Positions 44,763 through 53,649 of a stretch of DNA of 64,000 nucleotides are shown in pieces (the stretch's first letter is position 1; each line of letters starts with the position of its first letter). The notes beneath the pieces were generated by a model, which did not search any database, had not been told where the DNA came from, and was given only the letters and a program-made list of their open reading frames with translations. This DNA comes from Proteobacteria bacterium DTSAM18 (GTDB lineage Bacteria; Myxococcota_A; UBA796; GCA-2862545): positions 1 through 64,000 of the forward strand of contig JARACJ010000012.1 in the NCBI GenBank assembly GCA_028767165.1, in the 5' to 3' direction. A program made the position numbers and the translations under genes.

Positions 44763-45906
44763 CGCGCCGGTCCCGCAGGACATGCTGCGCCATGGCCAGG
44801 GCCTGCGCCAGCCGCTCCCCTGCCCGGCCGGCGAGGCCCAGGTCGGGCACCGGTAGCTGCAGGCCGTCCACGAGGAGATCCAGCGCGGGAATGCGCGACC
44901 GGTCCACGTTGGCCCAGACCCCCTTCAGCAGGAAGGCCGGGGCATCCGTCACGCCCTCGGCCAGCCAGGCGTGGGTCCACGGTGACCAGGCGACCAGGAC
45001 CCTTCCGGCGCAGAACGCACGGAAGGCCCGCAGGCTCTCGTCATGAGGCCGAGCGGCCCGCAGCTCCGCCGTCGTGAGCCCGAGCTTGGCCATCTGGTAG
45101 TCGTCCGGCGCCACACGGGGCGTGACCAGCCGGTCGAACACCCGCTCCCCCGCCAGATCGACGGCGCTGATGCGGATGGGTTCACGGGGTCCCCGGCGAT
45201 CGCCCGCGAGCGGCGCGGCCTCCGCGTAGACCACCACGACCCGCTCCCCCGCCGCCAGCAGCGCCTCGGGGATCGGCCGTGCCGGTCCCTGCCGCGGCCG
45301 ACGGGCGCGCGGCTGCACCGTGATGCGGGACGCCGCCGCGATCTGCCCGTCGATCATGGCGTCGAACGCCTGCTCGAGCGCCTCGGTGCCCTGCAGGTCC
45401 GGCTCGAGGAGGCGCAGCGCCTGCACCACCGCCTCGAGGGTCGACAGGCACTCCTGCCGTGGCGCCCGGCGGATGCGGTAGCGTCCCTGCTGGCCCGGCG
45501 GCAGGGTGTAGCAGGGAAGCGCCGCGACCCAGGGGTTGTCCCGGTGCATGCGGTGGGCCTGGTTCCAGGTGCCGTCGATCACCACCAGGTGGCGCGGACG
45601 GGCCTCGGGCGCCAGGCGGGACAGATCACGGGCGCCGGGCGCCGGATACAGCAGCCCGGCTCCTTGCGGCAGGTCGACCGGCTCGCTGCGCCCCCGCAGG
45701 TCGAACGGGTGCACGGCCACGGCCTCCAGGCCCGCCCGCAGCAGTCGCACGGTGCCCAGGGCGTGCCTGCGCTCCTTGACGTGCTGCAGGATGTGGACCT
45801 GGACGGTGTTCCGCAGTGGCTGCAGACCGGCGCACACGCACATCGCGACGGGCTTGTCGCAGCGGTAGCAGTGGGGCCGCGGCTCGGTGATCGGGGGCCG
45901 GTTCAT
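44752..45906 (-). CDS. DTW-domain protein (tRNA acp3U transferase-like) with exonuclease-like C-terminus
   Basis: 384 residues in two parts. Residues ~10-195 form a DTW domain: Cys13, Cys16, Cys23 and Cys25 in CYRCDKPVAMCVC, the signature DGTW (111-114), and RIRRAPRQECLSTLEAV. DTW proteins (TapT/TuaA) add an aminocarboxypropyl group from SAM to uridine in tRNA. After an Arg/Pro linker, residues ~220-384 resemble a DEDDh exonuclease (ε/RNase T fold): strand VVVVYAEAAPLAG, ISAVDLAGERVFDRLVTP, LVAWSPWTHAWL. The catalytic DxE and second Asp are missing (YAE; WTH), so it is probably inactive. The start at 45906 has only a weak ribosome binding site. Confidence 0.85.
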   Translation of the reverse strand: MNRPPITEPRPHCYRCDKPVAMCVCAGLQPLRNTVQVHILQHVKERRHALGTVRLLRAGLEAVAVHPFDLRGRSEPVDLPQGAGLLYPAPGARDLSRLAPEARPRHLVVIDGTWNQAHRMHRDNPWVAALPCYTLPPGQQGRYRIRRAPRQECLSTLEAVVQALRLLEPDLQGTEALEQAFDAMIDGQIAAASRITVQPRARRPRQGPARPIPEALLAAGERVVVVYAEAAPLAGDRRGPREPIRISAVDLAGERVFDRLVTPRVAPDDYQMAKLGLTTAELRAARPHDESLRAFRAFCAGRVLVAWSPWTHAWLAEGVTDAPAFLLKGVWANVDRSRIPALDLLVDGLQLPVPDLGLAGRAGERLAQALAMAQHVLRDRRDGG

Positions 45907-45969
45907 GGCCGCCCCATCGGCCCTCCACGCCGCTCGTCACATGCGGAGGCCCCCGCGTCGCCCACGGGG

Positions 45970-46605
45970 CTACGCACCCGTGACCGTCAGCGCCCTGCCG
46001 AGCCACGCCTCGTCGTCGAGGTGATCGAGCAGGCACGTCGCCAACGCCGCCCGCTCGATGGACGTGCGCGGGAGCTTGCCGCGCTCGACGACCTGGTAGC
46101 CTCCAGGCGCGTCGCCGTCCGCGAGACCACTCGCGCGGAGGATCGTGAAGGGCAGTCCGCTGGCGCGTACCACCTCCTCCTGCCGCGCATGCTCCTTCAT
46201 CACCGAGGGAAGGAGCAGCCGGGCGAACAGCTTGCCCACCACGCCGAGCTGCTCCCAGCTGTCGCCCACACCGGCCGCGCTGATCACCCACACCCGGGGC
46301 CGGGCGTCCCCATGGGCGAACACCCCCACGCCGTGGGCGGTGCCCTCGCTTCGCACCGTGTTCCCCCACAGCTCACGGCTCCCGAGGGCCACCACCAGGT
46401 GATCGACCTCGGGCCCGGCGCGCAGGACACGGAGCGACGGCCCGTTCGTGACGTCCGCCTGCAGGACGGTCAGCCGCTCGTGTCGGGGCGGGAAGGCGTC
46501 GGGGTCGCGGACCACCGCCGTGACGGTGTGGCCCGCGTCGAGAGCCTGCTGCACGAGGTGGCGCCCGGTCTTGCCGCTGGCACCGAGGATGACGAGGTGG
46601 GACAT
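45970..46605 (-). CDS. NAD(P)-binding NmrA/SDR-like protein
   Basis: 211 residues, atypical short-chain dehydrogenase fold. The Rossmann motif GASGKTG (8-14) is followed by HTVTAVVRDPDAF, a typical NADP-selecting Arg, then VLQADVTN and VVALGS. The segment GLPFTILRASGL is typical of NAD(P)H-binding NmrA/SDR_a5-like proteins (for example YwnB/YhfK). Such proteins act as reductases or redox sensors; the substrate is unknown. GGAG precedes the ATG at 46605. Confidence 0.9.
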   Translation of the reverse strand: MSHLVILGASGKTGRHLVQQALDAGHTVTAVVRDPDAFPPRHERLTVLQADVTNGPSLRVLRAGPEVDHLVVALGSRELWGNTVRSEGTAHGVGVFAHGDARPRVWVISAAGVGDSWEQLGVVGKLFARLLLPSVMKEHARQEEVVRASGLPFTILRASGLADGDAPGGYQVVERGKLPRTSIERAALATCLLDHLDDEAWLGRALTVTGA

Positions 46606-46746
46606 CGGTGCTCCTGGTGGCCAGACCCTACTCCGTGCGCGGCGGGAGGGGGAGTCGATCCTTCACCCTCGCAGGCAGGCTCCGACAGGACGGACACGGC
46701 TGCGGACGCCTCGCCCCATGAGCGCCGCAGGCCGCCGGAGCCGCCC

Positions 46747-47232
46747 ATGTCGACCACCAGCACCCCCACGCCGGGTCCCCACACCCTGAGCATGACCACC
46801 CTGATGACCCCGTCGATGGTCAACTTCTCCGGCAAGATCCACGGCGGCGCCCTCCTCAAGCTGCTCGACGAGGTCGCGTTCAGCTGCGCCGCCCAGTTCA
46901 GCGGCCACTACGTGGTGACCCTGCTCGTGGACGAGGTGCGCTTCCGGGCGCCGGTGCAGGTGGGCGATCTGGTGACCTTCCACGCCGCGGTGAACCGGGT
47001 GGGCCGCACCTCCATGGAGGTCGGCATCCGCGTGATCGCCGAGAACCCCATCGCCCGGTCGTCCCGCCACGTGATCTCCTGCTTCTTCCTCATGGTCGCC
47101 ATGGGCGACGACGGCCGCAGCGTGCCCGTGCCCCGGCTCACGCCCAGGGACGAGACCGAGAAGCGCCGGTGGAAGGAGGCGGAGGCGAGGGAGGCGATGC
47201 GCCGGGAGCGCTCCACGAAGGCGAGCGGCTAG
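46747..47232 (+). CDS. Acyl-CoA thioesterase (hotdog fold)
   Basis: 161 residues of the hotdog-fold acyl-CoA thioesterase family (YciA/ACOT-like). The start TLSMTTLMTPSMVNFSGKIHGG and LLKLLDEVAF give the active-site motif with the catalytic Asp; VTLLVDEVRFRAPVQVGDLVTF is the conserved strand region. It hydrolyses acyl-CoA to free acid and CoA. A basic, charged tail follows residue ~140. The ATG at 46747 has GGAG upstream; a second ATG at residue 16 is possible. Confidence 0.92.
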   Translation: MSTTSTPTPGPHTLSMTTLMTPSMVNFSGKIHGGALLKLLDEVAFSCAAQFSGHYVVTLLVDEVRFRAPVQVGDLVTFHAAVNRVGRTSMEVGIRVIAENPIARSSRHVISCFFLMVAMGDDGRSVPVPRLTPRDETEKRRWKEAEAREAMRRERSTKASG

Positions 47233-47363
47233 CGTCTCCCCTCCGGGGCGGCCACACCACCGGACGGACGCCCCAGGTGCCCCACGGCGCCCCCGCGTAC
47301 GCGCATCTCGACGGAAATTCCCCTACCCTCCGCGAGCGGCGGCCCACGCGGTAGAGTCCGGCC

Positions 47364-50300
47364 ATGCAGACCCTCCAGCTCGCCACGGGCCAGCTCGATC
47401 TGGCCACCGGGTGCCTCGCCCGCGCAGACGGCACCCACACCCAGCTCACGCCCCAGGAGTCCGCGCTCGTCCGGCACCTGTCCGATCGTCAGGGGGAGGA
47501 CGTGAGTCGCGAGGCCCTGCTCACCCAGGTGCTCGGCTACCAGGACCACGTGGTCAGCCGCGCCGTCGACGACGCCATCAAGCGCCTGCGCACCAAGATC
47601 GAGCGGGTTCCCTCCCGTCCGTTCCACCTCGTGAGCGTCCGGGGCGTGGGCTACCGCTTCGTGCCCCTCGCCCGGGCGCGGGAGGTCGACGTCCGCCTCC
47701 ACCTCGGTCGGCGCGTCGTCGACCTCGACCTGCTCCGCGTCCTGGAGGACGGCCAGACCCTCGCCACGCTCAGCTCCCAGGAAGGGCGGCTGCTCGAGGT
47801 GCTCTCCGCCCATCGCGGCAAGCCGGTCGCCTTCGAGGATCTGCTCCGTCAGGTCTGGGAGATCCGCGACATCCGCCAGCGCCGGGTGGTCGACAAGGCG
47901 ATCTACCGCCTGCGCTCCAAGATCGAGCCCGACCCGGGCTCGCCCCGCCACCTGCGCACCGTCCGCGGCGTGGGTCTGCTGCTGGAGGCGAGCCCGGCCG
48001 TCCCGCTCCCCGGCGGCCGCCCCGTGAGCCCGCCCCCGGCCGAGATGTTCGGCCGCACGGAGCTGTCGTCCCAGCTGTCCAGCAGCCTCGAGGCAGGCAC
48101 CCTCGTCACCCTGCACGGTCCCGCCGGCGCCGGAAAGTCCACCCTGGCCCGCCGGGCGGCCGCCGGGTGGTCGGGCGTGGCCCGCGAGGCCAGCCTCATG
48201 CGCTGCCAGACGGCGGACGACGTGCTCGATCGCCTCAACGATGCCCTCGGCGTCGAGGAGGCCCGGGGCCGGGCGTCCGAGAGCCTGCGCCATGCGCTCT
48301 CCCAGCACGATGGGCTGCTGCTGGTCCTCGACGACGCGGAAGCCTGCGTGCAGGGGCTCGTCGAGATCCTCACCGACCTGCAGGACGCCCTCGGACGGAT
48401 CGCGGTGATCGTCACGAGCAGGCGGGTCCTGGGGCTGGCAGGCGAGCGGGTGATCCCCGTGGGCCCCATGGCGCCGGCCGCCGCCCGCGACCTCTTCCGT
48501 GCCCGGGCCCGACGCGCCGGCGTCACCCTGTCCGAGGAGGACGAGCTCCTGGATCAGCTCGTCGAAGGGGTCGACCGGCTCCCCCTGGCCCTCGAGCTCG
48601 CCGCCGCCCGGGTGCGCCTGCTCGGTCTTCCCGGGCTCGTCAGCCGGCTCGACCGCCCCCTCGACGTGTTCCGCAGCCGCGGGGATCGTGGCCGGCACGG
48701 AAGCCTGCGCGCCGCCCTGTCCTGGAGCTGGAGCGCGCTCGGCCGGCGCGAGCGGGAGATCCTCGCCGGCATCACCCTGTTCGACGGCCCGTTTCCCGTC
48801 GCGGCGGCCGAAGCCCTGCTCGACGACTCCCTCGACGCCCTCGACTCCCTGCAGGAGCTGGTCGATCTCGCCCAGCTCCGCAGGCTTCCCGGCGGGCTCC
48901 TGGCCCCCTACCACGGCGTCTCCGACGTCCTCCGGGAGGAGCTGGCCGACCAGCTCGCCGCGCTGCACACCGCCCAGCGCCCCCGGGTCTTCCGCTGGCT
49001 GGCCACCTGCGCCGGCCCGATCCGTGTGGCGGAGGTCCCCACCCCCAAGGCCCACGGCGACCTGCGTCCCGCCCTCGACATCGCGCTCACCCTGCTGTCC
49101 CACGCGCCGCCCGAGCCCACCACCCACGCCACCATCCTGCACTGGGTGCTTCCGATGCTCTGGCGCATCGGGCGCAACCGCAAGGCCGACGCCCTGCTGG
49201 CCGAATTCCCCCACGACGCGCAGCTTCCGGGCCCCCTGGCCCGCTCGATCCGCTACCTGCGCTGCCGTCCCCTCGATCCCGATAGATCCCAGCTTCCCGC
49301 CTGGCTCGCCCTGGCGGACGAGGCGGCCGAGGCCCACGACGACGAGCTGGAGGGCCTCGCCCTCGGACGCTGGCTCGCCACAGCCGCCGAGGCCGGCCAC
49401 CCGGACCAGCCGGTCATCCGCGACAGGCTCGCCACGCTGCTGCCCCGCCTCGATCGCCACCCCATCGCCCTCATCCGCGCGAGGTTCGGCCTCGGCTGGG
49501 ATGCCTTCCGCTTCGGCGACCTCGACCGGGCCTGGGCGCACCTGCAGGAGGCCCTCGCCGGATGCCGGCGTCACCAGCTCGGGTGGGAGCACGCCGAGAT
49601 CGCCCGCAGCCTGGCCGGTGTGTGTCATGCGGAAGGACGCCTCACCGAGGCGGAGGCGTTCCTCCAGTCCGCACGCCAGAACCTCGAGCAGGGCATGGAG
49701 TGCGTCACGCTGCGAGGCATCGACGACACCCTCGGCCTGGTGCGGCTCGACCAGGGCCGCATCACCGACGCCCTCACCATCCACGAGCGCCTGTACGAGT
49801 TCGAGCGCCACGCGGGCCATCCCCTCAAGGCGGCCATCCAGGCCAACCGCCTCGGCACGCTCCACGGCCACCAGGGCCGACCCGACGCCGCCATCCGCTG
49901 GTTCGGTCTCGCACGCGCGGGGTTCGAGGCCGAGGGCCACGTGCCCCGGGCGGCCGGCGCCCTGTTCAACCTCGGCTACTGCCACCACCTCGGACGGCAC
50001 CACGCAGAGGCCCGCCGGCAGTTCCAGGCCGCGCTGGGCCACTACCGCGCGCTGCAGCGGCGGGTCCACGAGGGCATCGTGCTGGCGATGCTCGGACGCC
50101 TCGACCTCGAGGACGGCCACCACGCGCAGGCCCGGGCCCAGCTCACCGACGCGGTCGAGCTCCTCGATCGGGGCCGGGCCCGCAAGCAGGCCGCCGACGC
50201 CAGGGCGCTGCTCTCCCTCGCCCGGGTGCAGTGCGCCGACGCCCCCACCGAGGCGCTGGCCACGGCCGAGCGCGCCCTCGAGGATCTGCGTTCCATGGGC

Positions 50301-50495
50301 TCCGGCCCCACCCTGCCCGCCGTCCAGCTCACGGTGGCCCGCATCCACCTGCACCTCGGCGACCCGACCACCGCCCGGCGGCTCCGGGAGGAGGCCATCT
50401 CCCTCGCGTCGAGCTTCGGAGGCGTGAAGAACACCGACGTCGGTGTGCGGCTCGAGGCGCTCGATCAGGAATTGGCGGCCTGCAGCGTCCCCTGA
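47364..50495 (+). CDS. Tandem winged-helix, STAND ATPase, TPR transcriptional regulator
   Basis: 1,043 residues, cytoplasmic. Two OmpR/PhoB-type winged-helix domains lie in tandem (~20-102 and ~125-208). Both have the DDAIKRLRTKIE / DKAIYRLRSKIE helix and end with a RGVGYRF or RGVGLLL hairpin. Next is an NB-ARC-like STAND ATPase with Walker A GPAGAGKST (252-260), Walker B LLLVLDD (~313-319) and SRRVLGL as a sensor-like motif. The remaining ~600 residues form helical repeats, probably tetratricopeptides. No target is visible in the sequence; the secreted protease gene is 100 bases downstream. It is likely an ATP-gated activator. No strong ribosome binding site at 47364. Confidence 0.88.
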   Translation: MQTLQLATGQLDLATGCLARADGTHTQLTPQESALVRHLSDRQGEDVSREALLTQVLGYQDHVVSRAVDDAIKRLRTKIERVPSRPFHLVSVRGVGYRFVPLARAREVDVRLHLGRRVVDLDLLRVLEDGQTLATLSSQEGRLLEVLSAHRGKPVAFEDLLRQVWEIRDIRQRRVVDKAIYRLRSKIEPDPGSPRHLRTVRGVGLLLEASPAVPLPGGRPVSPPPAEMFGRTELSSQLSSSLEAGTLVTLHGPAGAGKSTLARRAAAGWSGVAREASLMRCQTADDVLDRLNDALGVEEARGRASESLRHALSQHDGLLLVLDDAEACVQGLVEILTDLQDALGRIAVIVTSRRVLGLAGERVIPVGPMAPAAARDLFRARARRAGVTLSEEDELLDQLVEGVDRLPLALELAAARVRLLGLPGLVSRLDRPLDVFRSRGDRGRHGSLRAALSWSWSALGRREREILAGITLFDGPFPVAAAEALLDDSLDALDSLQELVDLAQLRRLPGGLLAPYHGVSDVLREELADQLAALHTAQRPRVFRWLATCAGPIRVAEVPTPKAHGDLRPALDIALTLLSHAPPEPTTHATILHWVLPMLWRIGRNRKADALLAEFPHDAQLPGPLARSIRYLRCRPLDPDRSQLPAWLALADEAAEAHDDELEGLALGRWLATAAEAGHPDQPVIRDRLATLLPRLDRHPIALIRARFGLGWDAFRFGDLDRAWAHLQEALAGCRRHQLGWEHAEIARSLAGVCHAEGRLTEAEAFLQSARQNLEQGMECVTLRGIDDTLGLVRLDQGRITDALTIHERLYEFERHAGHPLKAAIQANRLGTLHGHQGRPDAAIRWFGLARAGFEAEGHVPRAAGALFNLGYCHHLGRHHAEARRQFQAALGHYRALQRRVHEGIVLAMLGRLDLEDGHHAQARAQLTDAVELLDRGRARKQAADARALLSLARVQCADAPTEALATAERALEDLRSMGSGPTLPAVQLTVARIHLHLGDPTTARRLREEAISLASSFGGVKNTDVGVRLEALDQELAACSVP

Positions 50496-50595
50496 GGCTC
50501 TCGCCGCGATGTCCCGGGTGCCTGGGAGATCCGCTGCCACACAGCGGGACGCAGCCGGGATGTGGCCCGTGCGAATCATGGCTCGGGAGGTTGAG

Positions 50596-52716
50596 ATGAA
50601 CCGTTTGCCACTGATTCTGATGCTGTCCGCCTGTTCCACCCCTGCCCTGCAGGGCCCTTCGTCGTCCGCGGGCGATCTCCGCGAGGAGGTCACCACCGCC
50701 ACCAACGACACCTGGGACACCGGCACCGCCACCACCACCGCGCCCGTCGCGGTCCTGACCACCACCACCACCCTCGAGGGCGCCGTCACCCTGGTGTCCG
50801 TGGAAGACCCGGTGAACACCGAGCTGTTCACCGTCGGCTCCGATGGGGACGTCCTCGCCGCACTGCAGGCCTGGATCACCGACAACCGCACCCTGCTCGG
50901 GCTCGACGACGGGACCACGGGCGACACCGGCACCGCCGGAACGACCACGGGGGGCACCTCGACGGGGGGCACCTCGACGGGGGGCACCTCGACGGGCGGC
51001 ACCACCACGGGCGGCACCTCGACGGGGGGCACCTCGACGGGCGGCACCTCGACGGGCGGCACCTCGACGGGCGGTACCACCACGGGCGGCACCTCCACCG
51101 GCGGCACCGCACCGGACGGGGACGTCACCACCCTCGTGGAGCTGCGCCGAGCCGACCACGGCACCACCACCCTCGTGACCTTCACCCAGACCTACAACGG
51201 CCACCCGGTCTTCGGCAGCGGCGCCCGGCTCACCGTGGGTCTCGACGGCAGCCGCGCGATCTCCGTCGCCGGCCAGGTGGTCGACGAGGCCCGCGACCTC
51301 GATGGCCTCACCAACGGCCTCGACGAGCGGACCGCCCGCCTCACCCTCGCGGACCTGTTCGAGGAGGCACGGGGCGAGATCGGCTACGAGCTCGACGATC
51401 TGCAGCTCGTCGCGGTGCCAGAGCTCGACACGATGGCCTGGAAGGGCTGGTTCAAGGCGGGCAACGACAGCGGCATCTTCCTCATCGATGCGGTGTACGG
51501 TGGCTCGATGTGGCAGGGCGACGAGCTTCCCCCACCCCACGGCCCGAACCAGTGGGCCCCCCTGATCAAGGACATCGAGGTGAATGCCCACGGTACATGG
51601 GACCCGCTGACCACCGGCTACGGCACCTACGACGGCATGACCGGCGTGCCCCACGGCGACTGCTGGGACGACCAGGGCTGGGAGAACTGCTGGCTGCGCA
51701 TGGGCAACGCCCGCCTGCGGGTGATGGACTGGAACGATGATCCGGACACCCAGCCGACGGTCCACACGACCTTCTGGAAGTCCATCTTCGATGGTTCCAT
51801 CCACAGCCACTTCAACGGCACGCCCGGCGCCGACGATTTCGACGCGCAGGACCAGTTCCACAAGGCCCACGAGGTGCTCCGACGCTTCGACCCCAAGCGC
51901 AAGCTCGCCGGCGGCTGGGACTACAACTGCGGCGGCAACTGCGACGAGAACGTGCTGCCACCGCTCCACGTGATGGCCGAGGTGAACAACGACATGTCGC
52001 CCGGCTGCTCTGACCAGACGGCGGCCTTCTACTCGTTCAACTACGCCAGCCACTTCGCCGGCGAGGATCTGTCGGATCTGGAGCTGGACTACGAGGGCGT
52101 GTGGGCCATCGCCTCGTGCACCGACAACCCCGGCCACCTGTTCCACGAGGTGGGCCACTACATCGATACCAACAGCACTTACGGCAAGTTCCACAGCGGC
52201 AACCACGCCTGTGGGCCCGGACCCGGCGAGAGCGTCGGCCTGTCCGAGACGGTGCCCGACCTCGTGGCCATCATCGTGGGGGCGCAGGTGTACGACCTGT
52301 CGCCCAACCTCGAGGAGGCCGTGGGTGCCGACTGCGGGCTGGGGGCCCTGGGTCTCACCACCTACAAGGCCCACGACGACGACCCGGACTGCGACATCAC
52401 CCCGCGGCTGCTCAGTCAGGATCGGCCGTCGGCGGACCCCGGCTGCGACAAGACCGACGGCTACTACGTGGCCTCGATGCAGCAGGCGTTCCTCGAGTTC
52501 GTCACCGGCTCCGAGTGCACCGGCAACAGCTGCACCGACATCAACGGCGAGCCCGCGGACCTCATCGCACCGCTCCTGTACGCCCTCGATCAGGGCAACG
52601 TGCAGGGCTACGAGGACTTCGTGCAGCACATGTACAACCACCTGGCCAACAACGCCGATGCATCCGAGGCGGAGCGGTTCAAGCGGATCATGTTCCACCA
52701 CGGCATCGACTGGTAG
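50596..52716 (+). CDS. Secreted zinc metalloprotease lipoprotein
   Basis: 706 residues. The lipoprotein signal ends at Cys13 (LMLSACST). A Thr/Asp-rich region and a 15-bp-repeat linker of GGTST units (~118-173) are followed by an FTP-like propeptide (~175-300), a Tyr/Asp-rich catalytic region and the zinc motif HEVGH (517-521). Glu551 in SETVPD is a plausible third ligand of a gluzincin. Several Cys pairs (CGGNC, CSD, CTDN) suggest disulfides. It resembles M36/M4-type secreted proteases without matching either fully. GGGAGG-TTGAG-ATG gives an unambiguous start. A terminator follows at 52745. Confidence 0.85.
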   Translation: MNRLPLILMLSACSTPALQGPSSSAGDLREEVTTATNDTWDTGTATTTAPVAVLTTTTTLEGAVTLVSVEDPVNTELFTVGSDGDVLAALQAWITDNRTLLGLDDGTTGDTGTAGTTTGGTSTGGTSTGGTSTGGTTTGGTSTGGTSTGGTSTGGTSTGGTTTGGTSTGGTAPDGDVTTLVELRRADHGTTTLVTFTQTYNGHPVFGSGARLTVGLDGSRAISVAGQVVDEARDLDGLTNGLDERTARLTLADLFEEARGEIGYELDDLQLVAVPELDTMAWKGWFKAGNDSGIFLIDAVYGGSMWQGDELPPPHGPNQWAPLIKDIEVNAHGTWDPLTTGYGTYDGMTGVPHGDCWDDQGWENCWLRMGNARLRVMDWNDDPDTQPTVHTTFWKSIFDGSIHSHFNGTPGADDFDAQDQFHKAHEVLRRFDPKRKLAGGWDYNCGGNCDENVLPPLHVMAEVNNDMSPGCSDQTAAFYSFNYASHFAGEDLSDLELDYEGVWAIASCTDNPGHLFHEVGHYIDTNSTYGKFHSGNHACGPGPGESVGLSETVPDLVAIIVGAQVYDLSPNLEEAVGADCGLGALGLTTYKAHDDDPDCDITPRLLSQDRPSADPGCDKTDGYYVASMQQAFLEFVTGSECTGNSCTDINGEPADLIAPLLYALDQGNVQGYEDFVQHMYNHLANNADASEAERFKRIMFHHGIDW
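50948..51113 (+). repeat. 15-bp in-frame tandem repeat (GGTST) in the protease gene
   Basis: About eleven 15-base units (core GGCACCTCGACGGGC) encode five-residue GGTST repeats, with two GGTTT variants. Codon-level identity is high, so the unit number may change by slippage. Being a multiple of three, this would change linker length rather than frame. Confidence 0.88.
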
Positions 52717-52744
52717 TCCCCGCCACGGTCCTGGCCATCTCCTG

Positions 52745-52774
52745 GCCCCCGACGCCCTCACCGGCGCCGGGGGC
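52745..52774 (+). terminator. Hairpin terminator after the metalloprotease gene
   Basis: GCCCCCGACGCC (52745-52756) pairs with GGCGCCGGGGGC (52763-52774) with a single mismatch, 28 bases after the stop, followed by a T-containing stretch TTCGTGTGTTT. Confidence 0.65.
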
Positions 52775-52845
52775 TTCGTGTGTTTCGCCTCGATCCGGCC
52801 GGCTTCCTGTCGGATGATGACCGCGCACCACCCGAAGGAGCCCCC

Positions 52846-53649
52846 ATGACCCGGACGATCCTCCTCACCGGTTCCACCGACGGCATCGGCAAGCTGGCCG
52901 CCCTGCGCCTGCTGAAGGAGGGCCACGAGGTCCTGCTCCACGGCCGCGACCCGGACAAGCTGGCCAGGGTGCGCGAGGAGCTGTCGAAGCGCGCCGGTCA
53001 CCCGGTGGAGGGCTTCGTGGCGGACCTGTCCTCCATGGCCGAGGTGGCACGGCTCGCCGACGAGGTGGCCGCCGCCCACGACCGCCTCGACGTCCTCGTG
53101 CACAACGCCGGCGTGTACCGGGCACCGGACGTCCGCACCGCCGACGGCTTCGACATCCGCTTCGCCGTGAACACCTTCGCCCCCTGGCTGCTCACACAGC
53201 GCCTGCTGCCGCTGCTCCCCGACGACGGCCGCATCGTGAACCTGTCGTCGGCCGCCCAGTCGCCCGTCGACCTCGCCGCGCTGGCCGGCCACGAGCCCCT
53301 CGGGGAGGGCGCGGCCTACGCCCAGAGCAAGCTCGCGCTCACCATGTGGACGAACCACCTCCCCAGGGGCCTCGGGGGCCGCCAGGTGGCCGTCTCGGTG
53401 AACCCCGGCTCCCTGCTGGGTACCAACATGGTCAGGGAGGCGTTCGGCATCACCGGCGGCGACGTGGCCATCGGGGCCGACATCGTCGCCCGGGCGGCGG
53501 TCTCCGATGTGTTCGCCGACGCCTCGGGCAGGTACTACGACAACGACATCCAGGCCTTCGGGCCGCCCCACCGGGACGCCCTCGACGCCGGCCGGTGCCA
53601 GACCGTGGCCGAGGCCATCGAACAGGCCGTGCGCGGCGCGCTGGCCTAG
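52846..53649 (+). CDS. Short-chain dehydrogenase/reductase
   Basis: 267 residues, classical SDR of the retinol-dehydrogenase-like branch. The cofactor motif is TGSTDGIG (8-15), LLHGRDPDKL suggests NADP, and VHNAGVYRAPD contains the NAG motif. The catalytic set is Ser in NLSSAAQSP and YAQSK. The substrate is unknown. GAAGGAG precedes the ATG at 52846. It converges tail-to-tail on the SOUL gene with a four-base overlap. Confidence 0.93.
   Translation: MTRTILLTGSTDGIGKLAALRLLKEGHEVLLHGRDPDKLARVREELSKRAGHPVEGFVADLSSMAEVARLADEVAAAHDRLDVLVHNAGVYRAPDVRTADGFDIRFAVNTFAPWLLTQRLLPLLPDDGRIVNLSSAAQSPVDLAALAGHEPLGEGAAYAQSKLALTMWTNHLPRGLGGRQVAVSVNPGSLLGTNMVREAFGITGGDVAIGADIVARAAVSDVFADASGRYYDNDIQAFGPPHRDALDAGRCQTVAEAIEQAVRGALA

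Noticed and set aside
47229-53571. Two overlapping minus-strand frames of over 1,000 codons
   Set aside because: Antisense to the STAND regulator, metalloprotease and SDR genes; they contain only low-complexity Gly/Ala/Val/His runs.
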